A stretch of DNA of 41,578 bases, from NCBI GenBank assembly GCA_016840855.1, contig JAEORO010000100.1, forward strand, positions 1 through 41,578, given 5' to 3'. Position 1 is the first letter of the stretch; each line of letters opens with the position of its first letter. Position numbers and translations under genes: made by a program. The DNA comes from Candidatus Thorarchaeota archaeon. Lineage in GTDB: Archaea > Asgardarchaeota > Thorarchaeia > Thorarchaeales > Thorarchaeaceae. The notes below the pieces were generated by a model. It saw nothing but the letters and a program-made list of their open reading frames with translations. It had not been told where the DNA came from and ran no database searches. Shown piece after piece: positions 32,251-40,145 of the stretch.

Positions 32251-33190
32251 GATAATCCAATTAATTCTTGAAAGTCCTTTTCTTCAAAGAGCAATTATTG
32301 CTGCGGTGCTGGTTGCCATTGTTGCAGCAGCCAGTGGGACATTCCTTGTCTTTCGAGGACTCTCATTTATGGCGTCTGGCGTGGCTCATGCTGCTCTTGG
32401 TGGAACCGCTCTGGGAATCTTCTTGCAGGACTCTGGCCTTGTTCCCTGGTTCGATCCGATACTTGGAGCATTATTATTCAGCATATTAGTAGCAATCTTT
32501 ACAGGATATGCTGGGGAATCAGGAATAGCTCAAAAAATGGAGGTTGCGGTTGGTGTTTCTTTTGCGCTCTCAATGAGCCTTGCGGTCTTTCTGATGTACT
32601 ACATCCCGCCCTATAGAGTTCCTCAGATATGGGGATATCTCATTGGAGATATTCTACTTCTTAGCAATCTTGATGTAATCATGTTGGCTGGCACTACGGT
32701 TCTTCTAGGATTCATCACTTTGATGTTCAACAAAGAGTTCGTCTACGTCAGTGTTGACATGGAGGGCTCTGTTGCACACGGAATGAATGCAAGAGCCTAT
32801 CATTATCTGATGCTCATTGTTTCAGCACTTGCTATCGCACTTGCTACCAAAGCTGTAGGAGCAATACTTGTCTATGCAATAATGGTAGCTCCTGCAGCTG
32901 CTTCGAATGAGCTCGTAAGATCAGTCCGTGGAGTGATCTTTTCTGTGTTTATCATTGCTCTTGTCGCAGAACTTGTAGGAATAGCTACATCGTTCATTGT
33001 TTATGTTTCACCAAGTGCTATTGCAGGTATCCTCGCAGCGCTTAGCTATCTAATAGCGCTCCAATTAAAACGCGTTCGCGAAAGAGTATCTGCCGAAATG
33101 TCTGAAAAGAAGTCTCAACCTGAAGAGCTACCTCGCATCTTTAAAGAATCATTATCTGTTAGTCAAGATAGTGAGCATAATCATTATTGA
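32243..33190 (+). CDS. Metal ABC importer permease (ABC-3, ZnuB type)
   Basis: About 315 residues and eight or nine helices. Family signatures are FLVFRGLSFMASGVAHAALG and AVGAILVYAIMVAPAAAS, both typical of ABC-3 permeases for Zn, Mn or Fe. ATG 32243 overlaps the ATPase end by 8 bases. The C-terminal tail is hydrophilic (SEKKSQPEELPR) and ends in His residues (SEHNHY). It is the last gene of the regulator-ATPase-permease operon. Confidence 0.92.
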   Translation: MIEIIQLILESPFLQRAIIAAVLVAIVAAASGTFLVFRGLSFMASGVAHAALGGTALGIFLQDSGLVPWFDPILGALLFSILVAIFTGYAGESGIAQKMEVAVGVSFALSMSLAVFLMYYIPPYRVPQIWGYLIGDILLLSNLDVIMLAGTTVLLGFITLMFNKEFVYVSVDMEGSVAHGMNARAYHYLMLIVSALAIALATKAVGAILVYAIMVAPAAASNELVRSVRGVIFSVFIIALVAELVGIATSFIVYVSPSAIAGILAALSYLIALQLKRVRERVSAEMSEKKSQPEELPRIFKESLSVSQDSEHNHY

Positions 33191-33291
33191 TCTCTCCTAG
33201 TTGTAGTAGAAGACATTTACAATGTTGAATCGGTCGGTATGTTTAAGAGTGAAACGTAAATCCTCGGGTTCTAGGGTCGGTGTGAAGAACA

Positions 33292-33690
33292 GTGAGTGAT
33301 GAAATCCCCGAAAGAAGTGAAATGATACGTTCAACTATTATTACAATCCTTCTCACTGCAGTTTTTATTGTCCTGGGACTAGCTTTCTGGGCGTGGTCTT
33401 CCCCAGAAGTCATTGCTACAAGCCCAGTCGGTGCAATAAACAACATGAACCCAGCAGTTACAGTTTTCCTTGAAGTTATAGTAATGCTCATGGCATTTGT
33501 CTTCCTTTCAGTAACTGTCATCAATCTAAGACTCATGCTGACAAACATTAGAGCTGGTTGGAGTGAGGTCATAATTCTTCTCATATTCATAGCAATTATG
33601 ACAACAGCCATGTTTGGCCTCTTCGTCGGTGCTGGAACAACTGCCCTATCTTTTGGTTTTGTGGTTTATGTTTATCTTCTCCAAGACTGA
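33292..33690 (+). CDS. Small four-helix membrane protein, unknown
   Basis: 132 residues with four hydrophobic helices at about residues 12-36, 53-78, 88-112 and 113-130. I see no motifs that identify it. GTG 33292 is the likely start. A TTTAAG box near 33241-33246 provides a promoter, so it is probably transcribed separately from the metal transporter and from psmA. Confidence 0.6.
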   Translation: MSDEIPERSEMIRSTIITILLTAVFIVLGLAFWAWSSPEVIATSPVGAINNMNPAVTVFLEVIVMLMAFVFLSVTVINLRLMLTNIRAGWSEVIILLIFIAIMTTAMFGLFVGAGTTALSFGFVVYVYLLQD

Positions 33691-33890
33691 CTTCGTCGCA
33701 TATCCAAATAGACAGATGCACCAGAAGCTTTATGAGTGTAGGTCTTGGTCATCGAGTTAGAGCCTAGTGGCGGGAACGCCTAGGTTTTGTAGCAAAGAAG
33801 TTACCACAACTCATAGGAATTGTTAGATTGCATATCTTTGGAATAGTTCTGACTTCCGTGTGTTCTGGGTACTTCTTGGAGGACGATACT
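33691..33890 (+). promoter_or_regulatory. Structured leader/promoter region of psmA
   Basis: This 200-base region has a TTTATG box at 33729-33734. Inverted repeat TATGAGT (33731-33737) / ACTCATA (33809-33815) encloses 71 bases. Inside it a strong hairpin spans 33758-33789. Its core is CCTA-gt-GGCG closed by GGAA (a GNRA loop) and CGCC-TAGG, followed by TTTTG. It could be a terminator for the previous gene, a structured 5' leader of psmA or a small RNA. It is not a tRNA: no T-loop sequence is present. Confidence 0.5.
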
Positions 33891-34622
33891 GTGTTTGGAA
33901 TCTCTGGCGCTGGTTATGATATGAGTACCAGCATCTTTAGTCCCGATGGACGAATATTTGCCGCTGAGTATGCGAAAAAGGCGGTTGAACAGGGAGCTAC
34001 ATCAATAGGTATTCTTGTAGATGATGGAATTGTTATACTCGCTGAGAAAAAAATACAACCTCTGCAAGAGCCTGAAAGCGTTGAGAAAATATCAAAGATA
34101 GATGAACACATTGGTGTAGCTACTTCTGGGTTGATGGCTGATGCCCGAAAGCTAATCGCAGAAGCAAGAGTCAAAGCACAGTCATATTGGTTAACATACG
34201 AAGAAGCTGTGCCAGCAGAAGTTTTAGCTGAACACATCTGTGATCTCAAAGCTCAGTTTACTCAGGGTGGCGGTGCTAGACCGTATGGTGTAGCGATGAT
34301 TATTGGGTCAATTGACCATGATGGATCACCAAAGTTGTTTGTGACTGACCCTGTAGGTACATATTGGGGATTCTTAGCCTCAATCATTGGACGAGGAGCT
34401 ACAAGTGCTGGTGAGTATCTTGAAAAAAGATACAATCGGAAAATGAGTCTGAATGATGCTATTGAACTTGCAATAGGTTCACTTCGTGAAACCGGTGAGA
34501 AAAGCTTGACTGAAGATAATGTAGAGATTGCAAAGATTCCTGTGAAGTCACGGAAATTTGAGAAGCTTTCGAATTCCGAGATTAAGGCGTTCCTACAACC
34601 TACCAAGCCCAAGAAAACCTAA
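33891..34622 (+). CDS. psmA: Proteasome alpha subunit
   Basis: About 243 residues. The N-terminal GYDMSTSIFSPDGRIFAAEY followed by AKKAVEQGATSIGI is the canonical archaeal alpha-subunit start, with the gating tail and first helix. Further on are the alpha-type segments GVATSGLMADARKLIAEAR and YGVAMIIGSIDHDG, and DPVGTYWGFLA. Alpha rings cap the 20S core and dock the unfoldase; they are not proteolytic. GTG 33891 is chosen because GGAGG ends 8 nt upstream and because the family begins about eight residues before GYD; the frame is open back to 33828. It begins the conserved archaeal cluster with SBDS and the exosome genes. Confidence 0.95.
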   Translation: MFGISGAGYDMSTSIFSPDGRIFAAEYAKKAVEQGATSIGILVDDGIVILAEKKIQPLQEPESVEKISKIDEHIGVATSGLMADARKLIAEARVKAQSYWLTYEEAVPAEVLAEHICDLKAQFTQGGGARPYGVAMIIGSIDHDGSPKLFVTDPVGTYWGFLASIIGRGATSAGEYLEKRYNRKMSLNDAIELAIGSLRETGEKSLTEDNVEIAKIPVKSRKFEKLSNSEIKAFLQPTKPKKT

Positions 34623-34636
34623 GAGTTGACTTACAA

Positions 34637-35368
34637 ATGATGCGTGGAGGATCAGGCAGGAAGACTGGAGACAAATGGGTTGATCTTGATGCAGTTGTTG
34701 TCGGACTGCAAAAAGGTCATCTTCGTTTCGAGCTGTTAGTAGATCCGAATCTTGCATTTGATTACAGACGCGGCGAGGATATCCCTCTTGAAGACATTCT
34801 GAAATCATATCATGTCTATGAGGATGCAAAACGTGGTGAACATGCAACAGAGACCCTCGTGAAAGATGCGTTTGGGTCTGATGATATCTTTGATATTGCC
34901 CCTGAAATCATCAAACAAGGTGAATTCAGACTTACACACGAGCAAAGAGATCAGCTAATCGAAGAGAAGACTGAAACAATAATAGATCACATCGCAAAAC
35001 GTGCAATGAATCCTCAGACTGGTCATCCCCATCCACCTGACAGAATTAGACAAGCTATGTTAGAAGCAAAGGTACGAGTTGACCCTTTCGTCAGTGTGGA
35101 TGAACAGATTCCAAATGTCGTGAAAGCACTTCGTGTAATCATTCCCATATCTTTTGAGAGCGTAAAACTACAGATCACATTACCCGCATCTTTCTCGGGT
35201 AAAGGATACAACATGGTAGCAAACGCGGGTGTAATCAAATCTCAATCATGGGGACAAGATGGGTCGTGGACAGGCCTCGTTGAGATTCCTGCACAGAAAC
35301 GGCAAGAACTCTATGATGAGCTCAATAAACTGACGAAAGGGCAGATTCGGATTGAAGTCGTCAGATGA
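34637..35368 (+). CDS. Ribosome maturation protein SBDS
   Basis: 243 residues. It has the FYSH-type N-terminal domain (DLDAVVVGLQKGHLRFELLV, then VDPNLAFDYRRGEDIPLEDI), the helical middle (RLTHEQRDQLIEEKTETIID and NPQTGHPHPPDRIRQAM) and the C-terminal ferredoxin-like domain (VIIPISFESVKLQITLPASF, WTGLVEIPAQKRQELYDEL). SBDS helps free the large ribosomal subunit for subunit joining. Its position between the proteasome and exosome genes is the standard archaeal arrangement. Confidence 0.95.
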   Translation: MMRGGSGRKTGDKWVDLDAVVVGLQKGHLRFELLVDPNLAFDYRRGEDIPLEDILKSYHVYEDAKRGEHATETLVKDAFGSDDIFDIAPEIIKQGEFRLTHEQRDQLIEEKTETIIDHIAKRAMNPQTGHPHPPDRIRQAMLEAKVRVDPFVSVDEQIPNVVKALRVIIPISFESVKLQITLPASFSGKGYNMVANAGVIKSQSWGQDGSWTGLVEIPAQKRQELYDELNKLTKGQIRIEVVR

Positions 35369-35428
35369 GCATGAATGAAAGATAAACAATTGAAAATTAT
35401 AATCATAATAAAATGAGGGAATAAATCA

Positions 35429-36358
35429 TTGGCAGTATATTTCCAGAAAAGAGAAGTAGTTGTCCCTGGCCAATTGCTCGCAGAAGGCAGGTATAGAGCC
35501 TCCTTTGGCACATATGGCGAGGATGGCAAGATTTTCTCCTCACTCGTGGGACTAGCAGAATTGAGAGGAAACACTGTGAAAGTGGTTGCTCTTGAAGGCG
35601 CATACATCCCTAAGGAAGGAGATTTGGTAATTGGTGTAATAACTCTAGTAGCAGGCAATAATTGGAAAGTCGACGTAGGTGGTCCATATGGTGCCTCCCT
35701 TCACGCAAATAATGCGTTAAGGAGACCCTACTCTGAAGACATCTCCGAGTACATGGATATTGGAGATGCAATCGCTGCTGAAGTTATAGCTTTTGACAGG
35801 GTGAGTGGTCCATTTCTTGGTATGAAAGGACGTGGCTTAAGGGTACTTCAAGGAGGGATGATTCTAGATGTAAGTCCTGCTAAAATCCCACGGATAATTG
35901 GGAGAAGAGGATCTATGATCAACATGATCAAAGATCACTTGAATATCCAAACTATGGTGGGTCAGAACGGACGAATTTGGATTCGTGCTCCCACTACAGA
36001 AGTTCTTCGACTTGCTATTAAAGCCTTCAAGACCATCGAAGCTCAAGCACATACGTCAAAGCTCACCGATAGGATAAGCGCGATGCTTGAAGAAGAGATG
36101 ACAAAAATCAAAGTGGATAGCAAGTTGGAGGTTGAGATCGACTCAGAAGAAGCCAGTAATCTTGAAAATGGCTCTGAAGTTGAGGAAGCTCTCGAGGAAA
36201 TGCCTGACGAGGTTGATTTTGAACCAAACGAGGAGCTGGAAACTGAATTTGAGTCTGAGGTCGTAGTAGAACCCGAAGACGAAGCAATAGATGTAGAAGC
36301 TGAGGCTGAAACAAAAGAAGAAGAAGATGAGAAAAAAACCAAGAAGGTGCGTAAATAA
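35429..36358 (+). CDS. rrp4: Exosome subunit Rrp4 with long acidic tail
   Basis: 309 residues. An N-terminal domain (VVPGQLLAEGRYRASFGTYG), an S1 domain (YMDIGDAIAAEVIAFDRVSG) and a KH domain with GRRGSMINMIKDHLNIQTMV and GQNGRIWIRAP form the RNA-binding cap of the archaeal exosome. After about residue 230 comes a tail of about 80 residues that is very rich in Glu and Asp and ends in basic KKTKKVRK. Most archaeal Rrp4 proteins stop near where it begins. TTG 35429 follows GAGGG by 9 nt. The stop overlaps the rrp41 ATG. Confidence 0.94.
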   Translation: MAVYFQKREVVVPGQLLAEGRYRASFGTYGEDGKIFSSLVGLAELRGNTVKVVALEGAYIPKEGDLVIGVITLVAGNNWKVDVGGPYGASLHANNALRRPYSEDISEYMDIGDAIAAEVIAFDRVSGPFLGMKGRGLRVLQGGMILDVSPAKIPRIIGRRGSMINMIKDHLNIQTMVGQNGRIWIRAPTTEVLRLAIKAFKTIEAQAHTSKLTDRISAMLEEEMTKIKVDSKLEVEIDSEEASNLENGSEVEEALEEMPDEVDFEPNEELETEFESEVVVEPEDEAIDVEAEAETKEEEDEKKTKKVRK

Positions 36359-37185
36359 TGAGTCCAGAAACAAAGCCCGACTTTTTAATTAGTCCTGAGG
36401 GCTTAAGAGTAGATGGTCGAAGACCTGACGAGCTGCGACCTGTTGAGCTTAAGGTAGGAGTATTAAAACAAGCTGATGGCTCAGCATCAATCCGTCAAGG
36501 AAAGACATACATTATCGCTGGTGTCTATGGTCCTAGAGAGCTTCATCCAAGACATTTGACACTAAATGATAGAGCATATCTCCGAGTTGAATATAGAATG
36601 GCTACATTTTCTGTTCCAGACAGAAAAAGACCTGCTCCATCTAGAAGAGAGAAAGAAATCTCAATGGTAATTGCTAATGCTTTGAGGCCAGCACTATTTC
36701 TAGAGGAGTTTCCAAAAGCTGTCGTAGATGTTTTCATTCAAGTGATTCAAGCTGATGGCGGTACTCGTTGTGCTGCAATCAATGCTGCCTCATTGGCACT
36801 AGCTGATGCAGGAATTCCAATGAGGAGCTTAATACCAGCTGTAGCTGTTGGAAAAGCTGATGGTCAATTAGTGGTTGACCTTGGCGATGAAGAAGACAAG
36901 TATGGTCAGGGTGACGTGCCCATGGCTATCATTCCAAACACGGAAGAACTCACACTCTTGCAGCAAGATGGCATGTTTACACGTGAAGAATTGCAAGAGG
37001 CTTTGCAGCTGGGAATAAACGCTTGCAAGTATCTTCATGAACTACAAAAGGAAGCTCTTCGACGAGCATATGTCAAGAAGTCACCTGATGATGGTGATGA
37101 TGACGAAGATGACGACGAAGATGAAGACTTTGATGATGATTTGGAGACAGATCTCGGAGAAGCTGAATTAATGGAGGATGAGTAG
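36358..37185 (+). CDS. rrp41: Exosome catalytic subunit Rrp41 with acidic tail
   Basis: 275 residues of the RNase PH fold. It has LRVDGRRPDELRPVELKVGV, the RNA-contacting arginines in PSRREKEIS, and the catalytic acidic segment VVDLGDEEDKYGQGDVPMAI. It is the phosphorolytic 3'-5' exonuclease subunit of the hexameric exosome ring, made with Rrp42. The last 35 residues are almost all Asp and Glu (DDGDDDEDDDEDEDFDDD and following), which is longer than I expect for the family. ATG overlaps the rrp4 stop, and rrp42 begins 1 base after the end. Confidence 0.95.
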   Translation: MSPETKPDFLISPEGLRVDGRRPDELRPVELKVGVLKQADGSASIRQGKTYIIAGVYGPRELHPRHLTLNDRAYLRVEYRMATFSVPDRKRPAPSRREKEISMVIANALRPALFLEEFPKAVVDVFIQVIQADGGTRCAAINAASLALADAGIPMRSLIPAVAVGKADGQLVVDLGDEEDKYGQGDVPMAIIPNTEELTLLQQDGMFTREELQEALQLGINACKYLHELQKEALRRAYVKKSPDDGDDDEDDDEDEDFDDDLETDLGEAELMEDE

Positions 37186-37186
37186 A

Positions 37187-38014
37187 ATGGGTGATTATAG
37201 TACTCAAACAATCAGTCATATTGACCGTGAGTTCATTTCAGACCTTCTTCGGAAAGGTGAACGAATTGATGGCAGAGCATTCAACGAATACAGACCAATT
37301 GAAATTGAAGTCAATGTTGTGCCTGCCAAAGCGGAAGGTTCAGCCCTTGTTAAACTCGGTGACACGAGTATAGTTGCTGGAGTGAAAGTTCTAGTTGGAG
37401 AGCCCTATTCAGACTCTCCTGACGAAGGAGTCACCATGGTCACTGCTGAGATGTCTCCTATTGCATCACCACTCTTTGAGCTTGGTCCACCAAAAGATGA
37501 TGCTATCGAGCTTGCTCGAGTTGTTGATAGAGGTGTACGGGAGTCTGAAATGGTGGATGCTAAAGGGCTGGTCATAGAGGAAGGCAAGAAAGCGTACATG
37601 GTATTTGCAGATGTGTACCCCATAGAGTATGATGGTAATCTTATTGATGCGTCATCAATCGCGGTCAATGCCGCCCTGTTGACAACAAAATACCCTGAGA
37701 TGAAAATCGAAGATGGTGAACTTGTTGAAACAGGTAAGCTGTTATCTCTTCCAATCAACAATGTTGCAGTAGAACATACAGTTGCAAAGATTGACGACAA
37801 TCTAATCCTAGATACAATACTCAAAGAAGAGTTTGTACAGGATTGCAGACTTACCATGGCAGTTGATAAGAATAATAACTTCACAGCTCTTCAGAAGGGT
37901 GGTGGTTCCGGTCCAATGTCGCTTGAGCTCATAGACCAAGCTATGGATATCGCTCAAGAAGTAAACAAGGACATCCACAAACTAATTGATGATGCTGTAA
38001 AGTCAGTAGTGTAG
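37187..38014 (+). CDS. rrp42: Exosome subunit Rrp42
   Basis: About 275 residues of the RNase PH fold. It contains RIDGRAFNEYRPIEIEVNVV, GDTSIVAGVKVLVGEPYSDS, the helix ELARVVDRGVRESEMVD and LTMAVDKNNNFTALQKGGGS. Rrp42 is the non-catalytic partner that completes the active site of Rrp41 in the ring. ATG 37187 is preferred because GGAGG ends 9 nt upstream. ATG 37178 sits directly on that site. Unlike its neighbours it carries no acidic tail. Confidence 0.95.
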   Translation: MGDYSTQTISHIDREFISDLLRKGERIDGRAFNEYRPIEIEVNVVPAKAEGSALVKLGDTSIVAGVKVLVGEPYSDSPDEGVTMVTAEMSPIASPLFELGPPKDDAIELARVVDRGVRESEMVDAKGLVIEEGKKAYMVFADVYPIEYDGNLIDASSIAVNAALLTTKYPEMKIEDGELVETGKLLSLPINNVAVEHTVAKIDDNLILDTILKEEFVQDCRLTMAVDKNNNFTALQKGGGSGPMSLELIDQAMDIAQEVNKDIHKLIDDAVKSVV

Positions 38015-38169
38015 TGGAAAGTTAGATGGTTGGACAATCACCCTGACCATCTACTCTCTGCTTACCAATAGATAGCCTAATAAGAAAAACTGCTGGGCGA
38101 CTCATGGGTTCCAGCAGCCTACACACTCTTCATTTGAGAGTGAAACAGACATCAGAAGGAGACCAGAAA
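38015..38169 (+). promoter_or_regulatory. Intergenic region with three consecutive hairpins before L37Ae
   Basis: Three inverted repeats lie in 155 bases. TAGATGGT / ACCATCTA (38023-38053) is extendable to 11 pairs with two wobbles. CTGCTGG / CCAGCAG lies at 38090-38117. CACTCT / AGAGTG (38124-38142) has a 7-base loop. An AGGAG site follows, 8 nt before the L37Ae ATG. The first may end the exosome transcript; the others would lie in the L37Ae leader. A ribosomal-protein autoregulatory leader or a small RNA is possible. Confidence 0.5.
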
Positions 38170-38556
38170 ATGGCACGAACCAAGAAGGTTGGTAGCACAG
38201 GAAGATATGGATCAAGGTACGGTGCAAAACTGCGTCGTCGAACTCTTGATATAGACAACAAAAGGAAAGAACCAACACGTTGTCCATCATGTGCTACAAA
38301 AGCACTCAAACGAAAAGCTGTAGGTCTCTGGGAGTGCAGTAAATGCAACCTTCTGTTTGCTGGTGGTGCATATGTTCCATTTACTGAAGCTGGCAAGGCG
38401 GCAAAACGAGCCATTGCTCAGAGAGTTTCAGGTGACTTTCTTGCACTTCGTGATGATGAAGACATCGAAGATGTGGTCGATTTCTTACCCAATGTAGAGC
38501 GAGATGACACTGCAATCGATGCGGATACCATCACTAGCGATGAAAAAGAAGAGTAG
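38170..38556 (+). CDS. rpl37ae: Ribosomal protein L37Ae (eL43) with acidic extension
   Basis: 128 residues. It starts MARTKKVGSTGRYGSRYGAK, the usual eL43 beginning, then RCPSC and ECSKC (C2-C2 zinc ribbon) and LFAGGAYVPFTEAGKAAKR. eL43 is a large-subunit protein. The family is normally 70-95 residues; here about 40 extra acidic residues (DDEDIEDVVDF, ending SDEKEE) follow. ATG 38170 has AGGAG 8 nt upstream; the frame runs open to 38104, but that extension is not protein-like. Confidence 0.93.
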   Translation: MARTKKVGSTGRYGSRYGAKLRRRTLDIDNKRKEPTRCPSCATKALKRKAVGLWECSKCNLLFAGGAYVPFTEAGKAAKRAIAQRVSGDFLALRDDEDIEDVVDFLPNVERDDTAIDADTITSDEKEE

Positions 38557-38573
38557 ATTCAGGACGAATTATC

Positions 38574-39128
38574 TTGTCCTTAATTATTACTACCTCTAGG
38601 AAGACATCCAATCGAGTGCGTTCTTTTGCTCGTGATTTATGGACAGTTCTGCCTGGTACAGAACGATTTAACCGAGGTGGAATGGGTCTAACAGAACTCG
38701 CAGCTCGCGTGAAACAATCCGGTGCCAAAGCCGCTTTAGTCATTTCAATGTGGAAGGGAAATCCCAGTATTCTAGTATTCACCTCATCAACAGGTGAAGA
38801 GCTTGTTTCAATAAAGATTGAAAGTGCAAAGCTTAGACGGGAAGTGAATCCGGCTAAGAAAATACGCATGCTAGGCACAGCTGGAATCTTTATGAAATCC
38901 AATAGCAGCCACAAAACAAGAGAACTCCGAGAGATATTAGCTTCATATCTCGATATTGCAGTGTTTGAAGTTGAGAGCATCAAAGATGCGCAGGTAGAAG
39001 AAAACTGGTCTTTGATTTGGTTGGAAGATCATCCGTCTGGAAAGATTCTTTGGACGCATTATCACTCGACAGATAGAGTCGAAATTGGTCCTAGAATTAG
39101 AGTGACATCAATTAGGAGGAAAGAGTAG
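38574..39128 (+). CDS. Brix-domain (Imp4-like) ribosome biogenesis protein
   Basis: 184 residues. It opens IITTSRKTSNRVRSFARDL, then VLPGTERFNRGGMGLTELAA, the sigma70-like Brix motif of the archaeal Imp4 family. These proteins bind rRNA during ribosome assembly. TTG 38574 follows AGGA by 9 nt. It is 17 bases behind L37Ae and 1 base ahead of Pcc1 in a conserved run of genes. Confidence 0.9.
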   Translation: MSLIITTSRKTSNRVRSFARDLWTVLPGTERFNRGGMGLTELAARVKQSGAKAALVISMWKGNPSILVFTSSTGEELVSIKIESAKLRREVNPAKKIRMLGTAGIFMKSNSSHKTRELREILASYLDIAVFEVESIKDAQVEENWSLIWLEDHPSGKILWTHYHSTDRVEIGPRIRVTSIRRKE

Positions 39129-39129
39129 A

Positions 39130-39390
39130 GTGTGTCCAAGCATTGTTAATGGAAAATCAATTATAGAGATTCCTCTTGAGTCCAAAGAAACTGCAGAGAT
39201 ACTTCTCGCTGCTCTGAATCCAGAAACTCGGTCAAGTCCGTCTGAAAGAGCAACAACACGTGTGTCTGTGCAAGATACAGTTCTAATTATTGAGGTCGAA
39301 GCTGGAGATATTACTGCACTACGTGCAGCGATGAACTCGTATATTGCATGGGTATCTGCATGTACCAAATCAATCGCTCAAGTTGACTGA
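39130..39390 (+). CDS. pcc1: KEOPS complex subunit Pcc1
   Basis: 86 residues. The pattern IIEIPLESKETAEILLAALN, then RATTRVSVQDTVLIIEVEAG and DITALRAAMNSYIAWVSAC, matches the small dimeric Pcc1/CTAG fold of the KEOPS complex. KEOPS makes the t6A37 modification in tRNA. GTG 39130 follows GGAGG at the end of the Brix gene with 7-10 nt spacing. Position after Imp4 and before prefoldin is usual in archaea. Confidence 0.9.
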   Translation: MCPSIVNGKSIIEIPLESKETAEILLAALNPETRSSPSERATTRVSVQDTVLIIEVEAGDITALRAAMNSYIAWVSACTKSIAQVD

Positions 39391-39474
39391 CACAGACCAA
39401 TCAAAACGCTTAAGTCACAACTCATAAGGCGCAGTCTGAAAGGAGCATTTTGTAAAGACAGGAGAGCTTGAATT
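39391..39474 (+). promoter_or_regulatory. Promoter of prefoldin operon
   Basis: AAAACGCTTAAG (about 39403-39414) resembles a BRE plus TATA element, about 65 bases before ATG 39475. CACAACTCATA (39416-39426) matches an 11-base stretch in the psmA leader. AGGAG lies near the start codon. Confidence 0.45.
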
Positions 39475-39837
39475 ATGGCACAAAATATACCTCCAGAATT
39501 GGATTCTGACATTCGCAAGCTGTACAATCTAAAACGTCAGCATGAAGCATTTACTAACATGGTTGAAACTTACAAAGAACGTGTAAAGCAATTGAATGAA
39601 ACACTTGAAAATCTTAGTAAACAACCTGATGACACCATCACCTACAAAGCTGTAGGACAAGTTATGTTTAGAGTTGAAAAACCTACAATGGTTGATGAGC
39701 TCGAAACTGAAGCAAAAGGGCTTGAGAGGAGCATAAAGCAAGCTGAAACCAAACTCAAAAGCCTCACGCCGGAACTTACCGAACTTGAGAACAAGGTTCA
39801 ACTTGAACTTTCTAAACGTAATTTACGCCTTCAGTGA
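39475..39837 (+). CDS. pfdB: Prefoldin beta subunit
   Basis: 120 residues forming two long helices around a beta hairpin. The sequence starts PPELDSDIRKLYNLKRQHEA. The hairpin region is ITYKAVGQVMFRVEKPTMVD, the hallmark of the beta-class subunit, followed by a second helix of the coiled coil (LERSIKQAETKLKSL). Prefoldin is a jellyfish-like hexamer (two alpha, four beta) that holds unfolded proteins. The stop overlaps the next gene's upstream GTG. Confidence 0.94.
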   Translation: MAQNIPPELDSDIRKLYNLKRQHEAFTNMVETYKERVKQLNETLENLSKQPDDTITYKAVGQVMFRVEKPTMVDELETEAKGLERSIKQAETKLKSLTPELTELENKVQLELSKRNLRLQ

Positions 39838-39842
39838 GAGAG

Positions 39843-40145
39843 ATGAGCCCTACATTGTCCATTGGACTTCCTGAAATATCTGAGGAAGTCATCATGCAGC
39901 TAGCCGAGGATTGCGAAGCACAAATCAGTGCATTCATTCTGGAGAAGATTCCTGAGAAGAGTATAGACACTTTATTCGTTAGTTGTACTCTAGACTTAGG
40001 AGAGAATCAGCTAGACTTAGATGTTCAAATCGAGATGAGCCAACTGTTTGATACTGGTCACTCCCTTGATGACTTATTGCAAGAAGCGACGAACTTTGGA
40101 GTGAAATGGCTTGAGAACCGACTACTGGAGATGAAGAAGGCGTGA
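39843..40145 (+). CDS. DUF3194-family archaeal protein
   Basis: About 100 residues. The protein starts MSPTLSIGLPEISEEVIMQL and continues EDCEAQISAFILEKIPEKSI, then a beta region (LDLDVQIEMSQLF) and a C-terminal helix (GVKWLENRLLEM). Its place right after prefoldin beta and the overall pattern match DUF3194, which is found there in many archaea. Function is unknown. ATG 39843 is preferred; GTG 39834 overlaps the prefoldin stop. Its stop overlaps the start of the DHH gene. Confidence 0.8.
   Translation: MSPTLSIGLPEISEEVIMQLAEDCEAQISAFILEKIPEKSIDTLFVSCTLDLGENQLDLDVQIEMSQLFDTGHSLDDLLQEATNFGVKWLENRLLEMKKA

Noticed and set aside
33243..33611. Minus-strand frame of 122 codons opposite the small membrane protein
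   Set aside because: Met/Arg/Thr-rich shadow; the plus-strand frame gives four clean membrane helices and has a promoter.
33731..33815. tRNA-like outline: a 7-base closing stem with internal hairpins over 85 bases
   Set aside because: No TTCRA-type T-loop, no D-loop GG and no anticodon arm in a workable position.
36043..36342. Ser-rich minus-strand frame opposite the Rrp4 tail
   Set aside because: It arises from reading the Glu/Asp codons of the acidic tail in reverse.
37405..37884. Minus-strand frame of 159 codons opposite rrp42
   Set aside because: Shadow of rrp42; low-complexity Ser/Thr composition and no ribosome binding context.
38104..38169. N-terminal extension of L37Ae by 22 residues
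   Set aside because: The family starts with MARTKKVG, AGGAG is placed for ATG 38170, and the extension would cover the hairpins.
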